NCBI GenBank assembly: GCA_036821845.1
Contig: DAISIT010000021.1
Location: 1-38,960, forward strand
Reading direction: 5' to 3'
Length of the DNA: 38,960 nt
Origin: JAEUMD01 sp937950105
GTDB taxonomy: Bacteria > Pseudomonadota > Alphaproteobacteria > Rhizobiales > Hyphomicrobiaceae
Made by a program: the position numbers and the translations under genes. Of the stretch, positions 1 through 7,250 are shown one piece after another. The notes beneath the pieces are model-generated. The model did no database searches. It was not told the origin of the DNA and was given only the letters and a program-made list of their open reading frames with translations. The first letter of the stretch is position 1. Every line of letters begins with the position of its first letter.

Positions 1-1
1 G

Positions 2-361
2 GACACCGCGACGAACCTGGCCCGCTTTGGTGGTGCGATCGCCGCGCTCGTGGCGGCCGTGGCGCCGACGATGGCACTCGAAGCGCCCGTCAACGATTAT
101 CCGACCATCGCGCGCGCCGATTACGTGTTCGCCTGCATGCAGGTGAACGGCCAGACGCGTGACGTTCTGGAACGCTGCTCGTGTTCCATCGACGTGATCG
201 CGGAGCTGCTGCCGTACTCCGATTACGAGGAAGCCGAGACGGTGATGTCGGTGATCCAGCGTGGCGGCGAGAACGTGGCCATGCTGCACGGGCCGATCTT
301 CCAGGAGAAGATCAAGAAGCTTAAGCGCGCGCAGGTCGAGGGCGAGTTGCGCTGCTTCTGA
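2..361 (+). CDS. Cys-rich secreted protein, 5'-truncated
   Basis: The reading frame is open to the left edge, so the true start lies outside the window. The first visible residues form the end of a hydrophobic Ala-rich segment that looks like a signal peptide ending near TMALEA. The mature part, about 95 residues, carries five cysteines (FAC, CSCS and a C-terminal RCF) in an acidic helical protein, which suggests one or two periplasmic disulfides. An in-frame GTG at 50 exists but would cut into the signal peptide. It points towards the SoxYZ-like carrier gene and is separated from it by a shared terminator. I do not recognise a named family. Its place beside the quinoprotein accessory genes suggests, but does not prove, a role in periplasmic methanol oxidation. 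Confidence 0.75.
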   Translation, partial: DTATNLARFGGAIAALVAAVAPTMALEAPVNDYPTIARADYVFACMQVNGQTRDVLERCSCSIDVIAELLPYSDYEEAETVMSVIQRGGENVAMLHGPIFQEKIKKLKRAQVEGELRCF

Positions 362-390
362 CCCGTGCCGCGAGCGACCAACACCCAGAA

Positions 391-417
391 AAAAGGCGCC
401 CGTTCGAGGCGCCTTTT
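391..417. terminator. bidirectional intrinsic terminator
   Basis: A perfect 10-bp stem, AAAAGGCGCC at 391-400 with GGCGCCTTTT at 408-417, has a 7-nt loop and T/A-rich flanks on both sides. It sits between two convergent genes (stops at 361 and 455) and can serve both. Confidence 0.9.
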
Positions 418-454
418 GTTCTTCGGTTGACCGCGCGACTGCAAGCCTGTGCGC

Positions 455-1282
455 TCATGACCCTTTGGCGCTTTGGCGAATATTGAACGTAGCGCCCGTG
501 GTATCTTTCGCGACGACGCTCAGGTCGTTGTCGGAGCCGCCGGCGTACGTGAAGCGGATGTTCGGATTCTCGGACAGCGAGATGCCGCCCGTCATGGTGA
601 ACACGGTGTCGCTGCCGCGCTTCACCTCCATGCTGTCGATGAACTTCGCCGGAATGTAGAGGCCGGTGAGCTGGTTCATCTGCATGCCCGAATAGTTCGG
701 GTGGCGGATCATGACCTGCGCTTCCTGCATCATCGGCGTCTGGTTCGCCTCGTGCAGGCGCAGCTTCATCTTGCCGAGTTCGGCCAGCGCCTGCTCCTGG
801 TCCTTGAGCGCCGGCGCCGAGCAGCCGCCCGCAGCCTTCACGTACTTGGTCGCCATGTGCAGCTTGCCGTCCGTCGTCTCCAGCACGGCGCGCACGTTCG
901 AGTACATGTCGACGCGCACGCGGGTGTCGATCATGCGCTCGCCGCTGCCCGCGGCCGGACCGAACGTGAAGGTGGCGGCCACCGGCATCGGATTCTTGTC
1001 GATCACCAGCGTGAGCGTCTTGGCCGTCGCGGCGACACTGGCGGGGATGCGCATGGTGATCGGCACGACGGCGGCGTCTTCGGCCCGCACCGGCGCGGTC
1101 AGCTCGATGGCGCCGTCGCCTTCGCTGATGTCACGCGCGGCGTAGAGATCCTTGCGGATACCGGGCCAGGGATCATCGGCCTCCTGCTGCGCGGTCGCCG
1201 GTGCCACGGGGAAGCCGGCGACGGACGCGAGCATCGCCAGAGCGATAGATGCCGTTACGGTTCGTCTGGTCGTCGTCTGCAT
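455..1282 (-). CDS. quinoprotein dehydrogenase-associated SoxYZ-like carrier protein
   Basis: A 275-residue periplasmic protein with a Sec signal peptide (cleavage near ATAQQ, residue 31). The N-terminal half, residues 40-150, is SoxY-like and ends in a Gly-Gly-Cys at 152-154. That Cys matches the swinging-arm sulfur-carrier cysteine of SoxY (GGC-type motif), here internal because a SoxZ-like Ig-type domain is fused behind it (about 180-270). In sulfur oxidisers SoxY and SoxZ are separate and carry thiosulfate-derived sulfur. This fused form is known from the neighbourhoods of PQQ methanol dehydrogenases, where its substrate is unsettled. The ATG at 1282 has a good GAGGAGA ribosome site. It lies downstream of the SoxH-like gene on the same strand (118-bp gap), and both diverge from xoxF. 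Confidence 0.88.
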   Translation of the reverse strand: MQTTTRRTVTASIALAMLASVAGFPVAPATAQQEADDPWPGIRKDLYAARDISEGDGAIELTAPVRAEDAAVVPITMRIPASVAATAKTLTLVIDKNPMPVAATFTFGPAAGSGERMIDTRVRVDMYSNVRAVLETTDGKLHMATKYVKAAGGCSAPALKDQEQALAELGKMKLRLHEANQTPMMQEAQVMIRHPNYSGMQMNQLTGLYIPAKFIDSMEVKRGSDTVFTMTGGISLSENPNIRFTYAGGSDNDLSVVAKDTTGATFNIRQSAKGS

Positions 1283-1400
1283 GGTTCGTCTCCTCGCAAG
1301 CGCCCGCCGCGCGCTCCCGGTTCAGCCGGGCCTATTTTCCGAGCAATATAGTCGAATTTCACCGCTTCGGCCATTCAGCCGGCGGTTGCGCTCCTGCGGC

Positions 1401-2399
1401 CTATTCCCACTCCAGTTCGGCGAAGGCGGCGGAAACGTTACGGGCATGGAAGCCGTCGAACAGTTCCCACTGGTCGCGCTCCCCGCTCGCGGCGGTCGCC
1501 AGCGTGTCGCTCAGCGTGCGGCCCGCCTTGATCGCCTTGCGCACGTCGGCCGCGATGGCTCCGAGGTAGCGTTCGAGCGGCAGGGCTGCATCCGGCCAGG
1601 CCATGCTGGCGGGGCCGTGGCCCGGCACGATGCGGGCGGCCGGACGCGATTTCATGTGTTCGAGCAGGGCAATCCAGCCGCGGATCGAGCCGTCGAGCGT
1701 CGGCACATGACCCGAGAAGATCAGATCACCCATGAAGACCGTGTCGGTCGCCATATCACGGACCGTCAGATCGTTGTCCGTGTGCGCGGTGCGGTGTGCT
1801 TCGAGGCGGAGGATGCGGTCGCCAAGGTCGAGTTCCAGCGTCGTCTCGACGGCGAGGTCCGGCAGTACGATCTCGGTGCCGGCAAAGCCCTCGGGCCCGG
1901 TTTGCTCGCGGTTGAACGACAGGTAGCGCTCGGCGCGCGCCGACAGTGCCGCGGCGAGCTTGTGATGGCCGACGAAGCGCGGCGCATCGGCCCGGAACGC
2001 GGCGTTCCCGAGTACGTGGTCGGGATGCATGTGCGTGTTGATGACGTAGCGGACCGGCCGGTCGGTCACGGCGCGGATCGCATCTCGCAGCCGTCGTCCA
2101 TAAGCGGCAGTGCCGCCCGTATCGATCACAGCGACGGCGTCGCGACCGACGATGAAGCCGTTATTGGAAATGTCGCCGAGATTGGCGGCCGTATAGGAGT
2201 GGGCGTGCTCGCCCGTGTGCACGAAGACGCCGGGGGCGACCTGCGCTGCACCGCCGCTTGAAGCGGCCGTTGCGCCGCGCGGCGACATGCTGGCGAAGAT
2301 GGGAGCGCTGAATGCGCTGACAGCAAGCGCGACGACACTGCGGCGCGTCACCAACCGATTCCCGGCGTCGTCGGGAACGGGTTTCCTCGGCGCAGTCAT
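1401..2399 (-). CDS. SoxH-like quinoprotein relay metallo-hydrolase (MBL fold)
   Basis: A 332-residue metallo-beta-lactamase-fold protein. The zinc motif H-x-H-x-D-H is at residues 123-128 (THMHPDH), with further histidines at 145-146, a GDLIFSGH segment and a C-terminal PGHG supplying the remaining ligands. The N-terminus has a paired Arg followed by a hydrophobic stretch (TRRSVVALAVSAF), consistent with Tat export of a metal-loaded protein. The family, SoxH-related hydrolases of quinoprotein clusters, is thought to act on a species bound to the SoxYZ-like carrier encoded directly downstream. That partnership is inferred from gene order. The ATG at 2399 has only a weak ribosome site. It is divergent from xoxF across a 440-bp leader. 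Confidence 0.88.
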   Translation of the reverse strand: MTAPRKPVPDDAGNRLVTRRSVVALAVSAFSAPIFASMSPRGATAASSGGAAQVAPGVFVHTGEHAHSYTAANLGDISNNGFIVGRDAVAVIDTGGTAAYGRRLRDAIRAVTDRPVRYVINTHMHPDHVLGNAAFRADAPRFVGHHKLAAALSARAERYLSFNREQTGPEGFAGTEIVLPDLAVETTLELDLGDRILRLEAHRTAHTDNDLTVRDMATDTVFMGDLIFSGHVPTLDGSIRGWIALLEHMKSRPAARIVPGHGPASMAWPDAALPLERYLGAIAADVRKAIKAGRTLSDTLATAASGERDQWELFDGFHARNVSAAFAELEWE

Positions 2400-2489
2400 C
2401 GCATAGGCCGCCTTCGAGCAGAATTATTGCTATCGCCACATGCTGTCGTGCACGGCCGGCTGACGCCAGTCACAGTTTCGCGAGCTTTT

Positions 2490-2518
2490 TTGCAATCAAG
2501 TCGTGCGCCGCACAATTT
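2490..2518 (+). promoter_or_regulatory. possible sigma-70-type promoter ahead of xoxF
   Basis: TTGCAA (2490-2495) and CAATTT (2513-2518) are separated by 17 bp. They lie just upstream of the micro-ORF and about 320 bp ahead of xoxF. The -10 match is poor, so this is only a candidate. Confidence 0.25.
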
Positions 2519-2553
2519 AACGCCGCAACGCACCAACATCAAAAGGAACAAGC

Positions 2554-2664
2554 ACGAAAAAGGTCAAGCGCTCTGACCTATATGGAAAGCGTGCCTATCT
2601 CGCTGCGGTGCTGGCCGGTTGTCTTTCGACCTTTGTCTTGCATGCCTATGGAAAAAGTGCCTAG
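2554..2664 (+). CDS. possible 36-residue membrane micro-ORF in the xoxF leader
   Basis: A frame from ACG (2554) to TAG (2662-2664) encodes a basic N-terminus (KKVKRSDLYGKR), a clean single transmembrane stretch (AYLAAVLAGCLSTFVLHAY) and a short tail. An AAAAGGA ribosome-site-like run ends 6 nt before the ACG, exactly where an ATG would be expected. No ATG, GTG or TTG exists between the preceding in-frame stop (2518) and the transmembrane part. The composition (positive charges before one TM) is that of a genuine small membrane or leader peptide. However, a non-canonical ACG start, a start-codon mutation, a sequence error or pure chance are all open. No family is recognised. Confidence 0.35.
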   Translation, partial: TKKVKRSDLYGKRAYLAAVLAGCLSTFVLHAYGKSA

Positions 2665-2800
2665 ATGCCGCACGGTAGCTGCGACTTCAGGTCCCACAGT
2701 GACGTAAAGTCCGGGGGTCCGTTCGTAGGTCCGGGAGCATAAGCAAAAGGACGGTACTCCAAGTCCGCTCTCCGGCCCGTGACACGCTGACGACAGCTGC

Positions 2801-2812
2801 CGCTTGCAAGCG
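2801..2812. promoter_or_regulatory. 12-bp perfect palindrome before xoxF
   Basis: CGCTTGCAAGCG lies about 28 bp upstream of the xoxF start and just before its ribosome site. It could be an operator or a small leader hairpin. Nothing further supports either use. Confidence 0.3.
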
Positions 2813-2839
2813 TGGCAAGAACCTTAAGGAGGAAGCGCG

Positions 2840-4642
2840 ATGCGCAAGAGTGCACTGACTGGTGCATTGCTGGCGACGACGTTTATCGCTTCGCCGGTCC
2901 TGGCGAACGATGGCGTCTCGAAACTGATCAGCGACCCCAACAACTGGGTGCTGCAGACCGGCGATTACTTCAACCAGCGTTATTCGAAGCTGGATCAGAT
3001 CAACAAGGACAACGTCAAGAACCTGAAGGTGGCATGGACCTTCTCGACTGGCGTCCTTCGCGGTCACGAGGGTTCGCCCATCGTCGTCGGTGACACGATG
3101 TGGGTGCACACTCCGTTCCCGAACATCGTCTACGCTCTGGACCTCAACAACGAGGGCCGGATCATCTGGAAGTACGAGCCCAAGCAGGATCCGTCCGTCA
3201 TCCCGGTGATGTGCTGCGACACGGTGAACCGTGGCCTCGCCTACGCCGACGGCAAGATCTTCCTGCATCAGGCCGACACGACGGTCGTCGCTCTCGACGC
3301 GAAGACCGGCAAGGAAGTCTGGAAGGCCGTCAACGGCGACCCGAAGAAGGGCGAGACCAACACCGCGACCGTTCTCCCGGTCAAGGACAAGGTCATCGTC
3401 GGCATCTCGGGCGGCGAGTTCGGCGTGCAGTGCCACGTCACCGCGTACGACATGAACACCGGCAAGAAGGTGTGGCGCGGCTACTCGATCGGCACCGACG
3501 ACCAGCTGCTGGTCGATCCGGAGAAGACCATGTCGCTCGGCAAGCCGGTCGGCAAGGACTCCTCGATCAAGACCTGGCAGGGTGACCAGTGGAAGATCGG
3601 TGGCGGCTGTACCTGGGGCTGGTATTCGTACGACCCCGAGGTCAACCTGATGTACTACGGGTCGGGCAACCCCTCGACCTGGAACCCGGCTCAGCGTCCG
3701 GGCGACAACAAGTGGTCGATGACCCTTTGGGGTCGTGACGTCGACACCGGCGTCGCCAAGTGGGTCTACCAGATGACCCCGTTCGACGAGTGGGACTACG
3801 ACGGCATCAACGAGGTCATCCTCGCTGACATCGACGTCGGTGGAAAGAAGCGGAAGACCGCCGTCCACTTCGACCGTAACGGTCTCGGCTACACCCTCGA
3901 CCGCCACACCGGTGAGCTTCTCGTTGCCGAGAAGTATGATCCGGTCGTGAACTGGACGACGGGCGTCGAGATGGATCCGTCGAAGCCGAACTACGGCCGT
4001 CCGTACGTCGTCGACAAGTACTCGACCGCGAAGAACGGTGCCGACTTCAACACGAAGGGCATCTGCCCTGCGGCTCTCGGCACGAAGGACCAGCAGCCGG
4101 CGACATTCTCGCCGAAGACCGGTCTCTTCTACGTTCCGACCAACCACGTCTGCATGGACTACGAACCCTTCAAGGTTTCGTACACCGCTGGTCAGCCCTA
4201 CGTCGGCGCCACGCTGTCCATGTACCCGGCTCCGAACAGCCACGGCGGCATGGGCAACTTCATTGCCTGGGACGCTGGCAAGGGCAAGATCGTCTGGTCG
4301 AAGCCTGAGCCGTTCTCGGTCTGGTCGGGTGCTCTCGCCACCGCTGGCGACGTCGTCTTCTACGGTACGCTGGAAGGCTACCTGAAGGCCGTCGATCCGA
4401 AGGATGGCAAGGAGCTCTACAAGTTCAAGACCCCGTCGGGCATCATCGGCAACGTCATGACCTACTCTCACAAGGGTAAGCAGTACGTCGCCATTCTGTC
4501 GGGCATCGGCGGCTGGGCCGGCATCGGTCTCGCTGCTGGTCTGACGAACCCGAACGACGGTCTGGGCGCAGTCGGTGGCTACGCTGGCCTCAAGAACTAC
4601 ACCGCTCTCGGTGGCGTTCTCACGGTCTTCTCGCTGCCCTGA
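2840..4642 (+). CDS. xoxF: lanthanide-dependent PQQ methanol dehydrogenase XoxF
   Basis: A 600-residue periplasmic eight-bladed quinoprotein oxidising methanol to formaldehyde (or further to formate), passing electrons to the cytochrome encoded next. Signal peptide residues 1-22 (cleavage after VLA). Visible hallmarks: the vicinal disulfide Cys125-Cys126 (VMCCDT) over PQQ, metal ligand Glu193 (GGEFG), Asn277 (GSGNPS), catalytic Asp319, and Asp321 in the DEWDYDG motif. The second Asp is the residue that separates lanthanide-using XoxF from calcium-using MxaF, which has Ala there. Length and the xoxF-G-J order fit the XoxF5-type group (inferred). The ATG at 2840 follows a very strong AAGGAGGAAGCGCG site. 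Codon use is strongly biased (aag, ctc/ctg, gac, gtc), consistent with high expression. Confidence 0.97.
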   Translation: MRKSALTGALLATTFIASPVLANDGVSKLISDPNNWVLQTGDYFNQRYSKLDQINKDNVKNLKVAWTFSTGVLRGHEGSPIVVGDTMWVHTPFPNIVYALDLNNEGRIIWKYEPKQDPSVIPVMCCDTVNRGLAYADGKIFLHQADTTVVALDAKTGKEVWKAVNGDPKKGETNTATVLPVKDKVIVGISGGEFGVQCHVTAYDMNTGKKVWRGYSIGTDDQLLVDPEKTMSLGKPVGKDSSIKTWQGDQWKIGGGCTWGWYSYDPEVNLMYYGSGNPSTWNPAQRPGDNKWSMTLWGRDVDTGVAKWVYQMTPFDEWDYDGINEVILADIDVGGKKRKTAVHFDRNGLGYTLDRHTGELLVAEKYDPVVNWTTGVEMDPSKPNYGRPYVVDKYSTAKNGADFNTKGICPAALGTKDQQPATFSPKTGLFYVPTNHVCMDYEPFKVSYTAGQPYVGATLSMYPAPNSHGGMGNFIAWDAGKGKIVWSKPEPFSVWSGALATAGDVVFYGTLEGYLKAVDPKDGKELYKFKTPSGIIGNVMTYSHKGKQYVAILSGIGGWAGIGLAAGLTNPNDGLGAVGGYAGLKNYTALGGVLTVFSLP

Positions 4643-4671
4643 TCCCGAACTGGACAGGCTACGATAATGAG

Positions 4672-4706
4672 CCGGCGCGGGGTTGAACCCGCGCCGGTTT
4701 ACTTTC
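4672..4706 (+). terminator. strong intrinsic terminator after xoxF
   Basis: A 10-bp GC stem, CCGGCGCGGG (4672-4681) with CCCGCGCCGG (4688-4697) and loop GTTGAA, is followed by TTTACTTTC. It lies 30 bp after the xoxF stop and before xoxG. This placement would give far more xoxF than xoxG transcript. Confidence 0.88.
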
Positions 4707-4860
4707 AAATAGAGGCGAAGAAGCCTCGTGGGCTCGACCGAAGTAACGATCGAGTGAGTTGAACCGGCGGCGAGGTTATGCCGTAAGTTCGGCACGAACC
4801 CGGGCCATGCTCGGTCTGGCCACGAACAAGAAAAGCAAGAAAGCAATAGAGAGGAAGCGC

Positions 4861-5424
4861 GTGACGAAGTCCCACATCCTGTTGATCGCCGCGACCGTCA
4901 TGAGCGCTGCGACGCTGACAATGGCAACCCTGCCGGCGCTCGCCAATGGTCCCGAGATGGTGACCCTGGAAGATGGATCGAAGACCCAGAAGGGCGCCAA
5001 GGACGACGGCGGCAAGTGGATGACGCCGGATGGCGATCCGACCTATCGCGTCAAGGCCGACGGCATCCTCGACTGGTACACGTACTCGGGCTTCCGCCGC
5101 TATCACTCGGAATGCCACGTCTGCCACGGCCCCGAGGGCGAAGGCTCGACGTATGCTCCGGCACTCAAGGATTCGCTCAAGACGATGAGCTACTCCGATT
5201 TCGTCGGCGTTGTCGCCTCGGGTCGCGAGCGCACCACGCCCGACGGCGCCAAGAGCGTGATGCCCGCGCTCGGCGACAACAAGAACGTCATGTGCTACAT
5301 CGACGACATGTACGTGTATCTGAAGGCGCTTGCCGACGGCGCTATCGGCCGTGGCCGCCCCAAGGGCCGCGATGACAAGCCCCAGGCCGCGCAGGATTAC
5401 GACAAGGCCTGCTTCGGTGGCTGA
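4861..5424 (+). CDS. xoxG: XoxG c-type cytochrome, electron acceptor of XoxF
   Basis: A 187-residue periplasmic monohaem cytochrome c of the four-cysteine, methanol-metabolism type. Signal peptide 1-29 (cleavage after ALA), haem site CHVCH at 85-89, likely axial Met134 (VMPALGD), and two extra cysteines, Cys145 (MCYIDD) and Cys184 near the C-terminus. Those extra cysteines give the family its name and probably form a disulfide. It accepts electrons from XoxF and passes them to the terminal oxidase chain. I place the start at the GTG at 4861: it follows GAGAGGAAGCGC, almost the same ribosome site as xoxF, and gives a clean signal peptide; longer in-frame starts upstream give a poor N-terminus. 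It overlaps xoxJ at its 3' end. Confidence 0.93.
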   Translation: MTKSHILLIAATVMSAATLTMATLPALANGPEMVTLEDGSKTQKGAKDDGGKWMTPDGDPTYRVKADGILDWYTYSGFRRYHSECHVCHGPEGEGSTYAPALKDSLKTMSYSDFVGVVASGRERTTPDGAKSVMPALGDNKNVMCYIDDMYVYLKALADGAIGRGRPKGRDDKPQAAQDYDKACFGG

Positions 5425-6265
5425 GCGCCCCATTCTGGCGGCGCTAGGTGCGCTGCTCGCACTCCTCGGCGGCTATCCGGCTGCCGAGGCGGCGGAGGGA
5501 CAGAAGGCGGATCTGGTCAACCGGCGGGTTCTTCGCGTCTGCTCGGATCCTGCCAACCTGCCGTTTTCGAACCAGAAGGGCGAGGGCTTCGAGAACAAGA
5601 TCGCCGACATCGTCGCCGACGAACTCAAGGTTCCCGTCGAGTACACGTGGTTTCCGCAGGCGACCGGCTTCATCCGCCGCACGCTCTTCGCGAAGGCGTG
5701 CGACGTGGTGATCGGCTTCGCCCAGGGCGATGAGCTCGTTCTCAACACCAATCACTACTACCGCTCGACCTACGCACTGCTCTATCGCAAAGGGCAGGGG
5801 CTGGACGGCGTCGCCAGCCTCGACGATCCGCGCCTCAAGGACAAGAACATCGGTATCATCGCCGGCACTCCGCCCGGTGACGTGATGACCGCGCTCGACC
5901 TGATGAAGTTCGCGCGCCCCTACCCGCTGACGGTCGATCGCCGCTTCGAGAGCCCGGCCGAGCGCATGATCGCCGACATCCGCAATGGCGATATCGCAGC
6001 GGGTATCCTGTGGGGGCCGATCGCCGGATACTTCGGCAGCCGTGCCGGCGAGGCGCTGCAGGTGGTGCCGCTGGTCAAGGAAGCCAAGGGCCCGCGCATG
6101 TCCTATCGTATCACCATGGGTGTGCGGCAGGGTGATGACACGTGGAAACGCCAGCTCAACGACGTCATCGCCAAACGGCAAGGTGACATCGACAAGGTGC
6201 TGCTCGACTTCGGCGTGCCGTTGCTCGACGAGGACAACAAGCAGATTACGGCGCCACGCAAATAG
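5417..6265 (+). CDS. xoxJ: XoxJ periplasmic substrate-binding-like protein
   Basis: A 282-residue protein of the family-3 solute-binding fold as found beside quinoprotein dehydrogenases (MxaJ/XoxJ). Signal peptide 1-27 (LGALLALLGGYPAAEAAEG), then the typical RVLRVCSDPANLPFSN opening and a second lobe beginning near the IAGTPPGD segment. There is no ABC permease or ATPase beside it, so it is not simply a transporter subunit. Family work suggests XoxJ helps activate or mature XoxF by binding a partly folded enzyme. The GTG start at 5417 overlaps the last codons of xoxG by 8 nt, indicating translational coupling. A longer in-frame frame extends into xoxG but would remove the signal peptide from the N-terminus. 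Confidence 0.93.
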   Translation: MAERPILAALGALLALLGGYPAAEAAEGQKADLVNRRVLRVCSDPANLPFSNQKGEGFENKIADIVADELKVPVEYTWFPQATGFIRRTLFAKACDVVIGFAQGDELVLNTNHYYRSTYALLYRKGQGLDGVASLDDPRLKDKNIGIIAGTPPGDVMTALDLMKFARPYPLTVDRRFESPAERMIADIRNGDIAAGILWGPIAGYFGSRAGEALQVVPLVKEAKGPRMSYRITMGVRQGDDTWKRQLNDVIAKRQGDIDKVLLDFGVPLLDEDNKQITAPRK

Positions 6266-6288
6266 CGCCGCTCCGGGGGCGGCACGTC

Positions 6289-6954
6289 GTGCCGGTATGT
6301 GAGATGGTCGCCTTCTTTACGTCTTCATGGTTCCGGAGCGCTCGCTCGCTTGCGGCGTACTACACATCGCGCCTCGCGGTGCCGTGCGTGCTGGCGATCG
6401 CCACAGCGGGCCTGGCACCGGTGTCGCTGAAGGCGCAAGACCATGCAGCGCTCGCAGAGGTCGGCGAACCTGCCGGTTATCGCGACGACCACTACCGCTC
6501 ACCGGTGCCGAAGACGCTCAAGGGCGCGCGCGTGGTCGATGCCGCGGCCGCTGCGGAACTGGCCAAGGCCGGAGCCGTCATGATCGACGTCTACCCGCAG
6601 GCGCCGAAGCCTGCCGGTCTGCCACCCGGAACCATCTGGCGCCGCCCCAAGCACATGAGCATCGACGGCGCGACCTGGCTGCCGAACGTCGGCTACGGAA
6701 AGCTCGCGCAGGAACCCGAGACCTATTTTCGCTACAGCCTCGAGCGGCTGAGCGGCGGCGCCAAGGACAAGCCGCTCGTGTTCTACTGTCTGCGCGATTG
6801 CTGGATGAGCTGGAACGCGGCCAAACGCGCACTCGAATGGGGCTATGCCGATGTGATCTGGTTCCCCGACGGAACCGACGGCTGGCAGGAAAACGGCGGC
6901 ACGCTGGTCGAGGCGACACCGGCACCCGGCGCCGACGGCAAGGTGCAGGAATAG
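6289..6954 (+). CDS. PQQ-dependent catabolism-associated CXXCW-motif (rhodanese-like) protein
   Basis: A 221-residue exported protein with a rhodanese-like fold. Its hallmark is a Cys pair followed by Trp in the segment FYCLRDCWMSWNAAKRA (about residue 165-180), where a rhodanese would have its active-site loop. The hydrophobic N-terminal stretch (RLAVPCVLAIATAGLAPV) is a signal peptide. The family co-occurs with PQQ dehydrogenases, SoxYZ-like carriers and SoxH-like hydrolases, all present here, so it is probably another member of that relay; its chemistry is not established. GTG at 6289 follows GGGGG by 9 nt; ATG at 6304 is an alternative. It follows xoxJ by 23 bp and ends the xoxGJ operon. 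Confidence 0.88.
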   Translation: MPVCEMVAFFTSSWFRSARSLAAYYTSRLAVPCVLAIATAGLAPVSLKAQDHAALAEVGEPAGYRDDHYRSPVPKTLKGARVVDAAAAAELAKAGAVMIDVYPQAPKPAGLPPGTIWRRPKHMSIDGATWLPNVGYGKLAQEPETYFRYSLERLSGGAKDKPLVFYCLRDCWMSWNAAKRALEWGYADVIWFPDGTDGWQENGGTLVEATPAPGADGKVQE

Positions 6955-6957
6955 CCC

Positions 6958-7131
6958 GCGCCCCGATCGCCGCGCGTCCTTTCACGGGCGGCGTGAATCG
7001 GCGGCGCCAGACAAGATCGCGCCCCGATCGCCGCGCGTCCTTTCACGGGCGGCGTGAATCGGCGGCGCCAGACAAGATCGCGCCCCGATCGCCGCGCGTC
7101 CTTTCACGGGCGGCGTGAATCGACGGCGCCA
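6958..7131 (+). repeat. 61-bp tandem repeat, about 2.9 copies
   Basis: Copies begin at 6958, 7019 and 7080; the first two are identical over 61 bp and the third stops after about 52 bp with one difference (G to A near 7123). Each unit includes TTCAC-N7-GTGAA, so each can form a small hairpin. The array starts 4 bp after the stop of the last methanol gene and covers most of the gap to the DUF486 gene. Confidence 0.95.
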
Positions 7132-7250
7132 ACGGTTCTCCTTCTCGGACAATTGCTTTTCGGTACGGCCAGACTGCGAGCCCCCCTTGCCTGGCGCTCG
7201 CGCTGCGGCCATGACGTTGCACGGTCTGCAACTCATGGGAAAACACCGCG

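Noticed and set aside
2486..2499. FNR-type box upstream of xoxF (TTTTT-N4-ATCAA)
   Set aside because: Only one half-site matches; the other is a T run.
2687..4846. 719-codon open frame on the minus strand, antisense to xoxF
   Set aside because: It mirrors the biased codon use of xoxF. Its product is Val/Asp/Arg/Leu-rich with no domain, and xoxF motifs on the other strand are unambiguous.
6958..7131. CRISPR-like array
   Set aside because: The units are joined head to tail with no variable spacers, and no cas genes are nearby.
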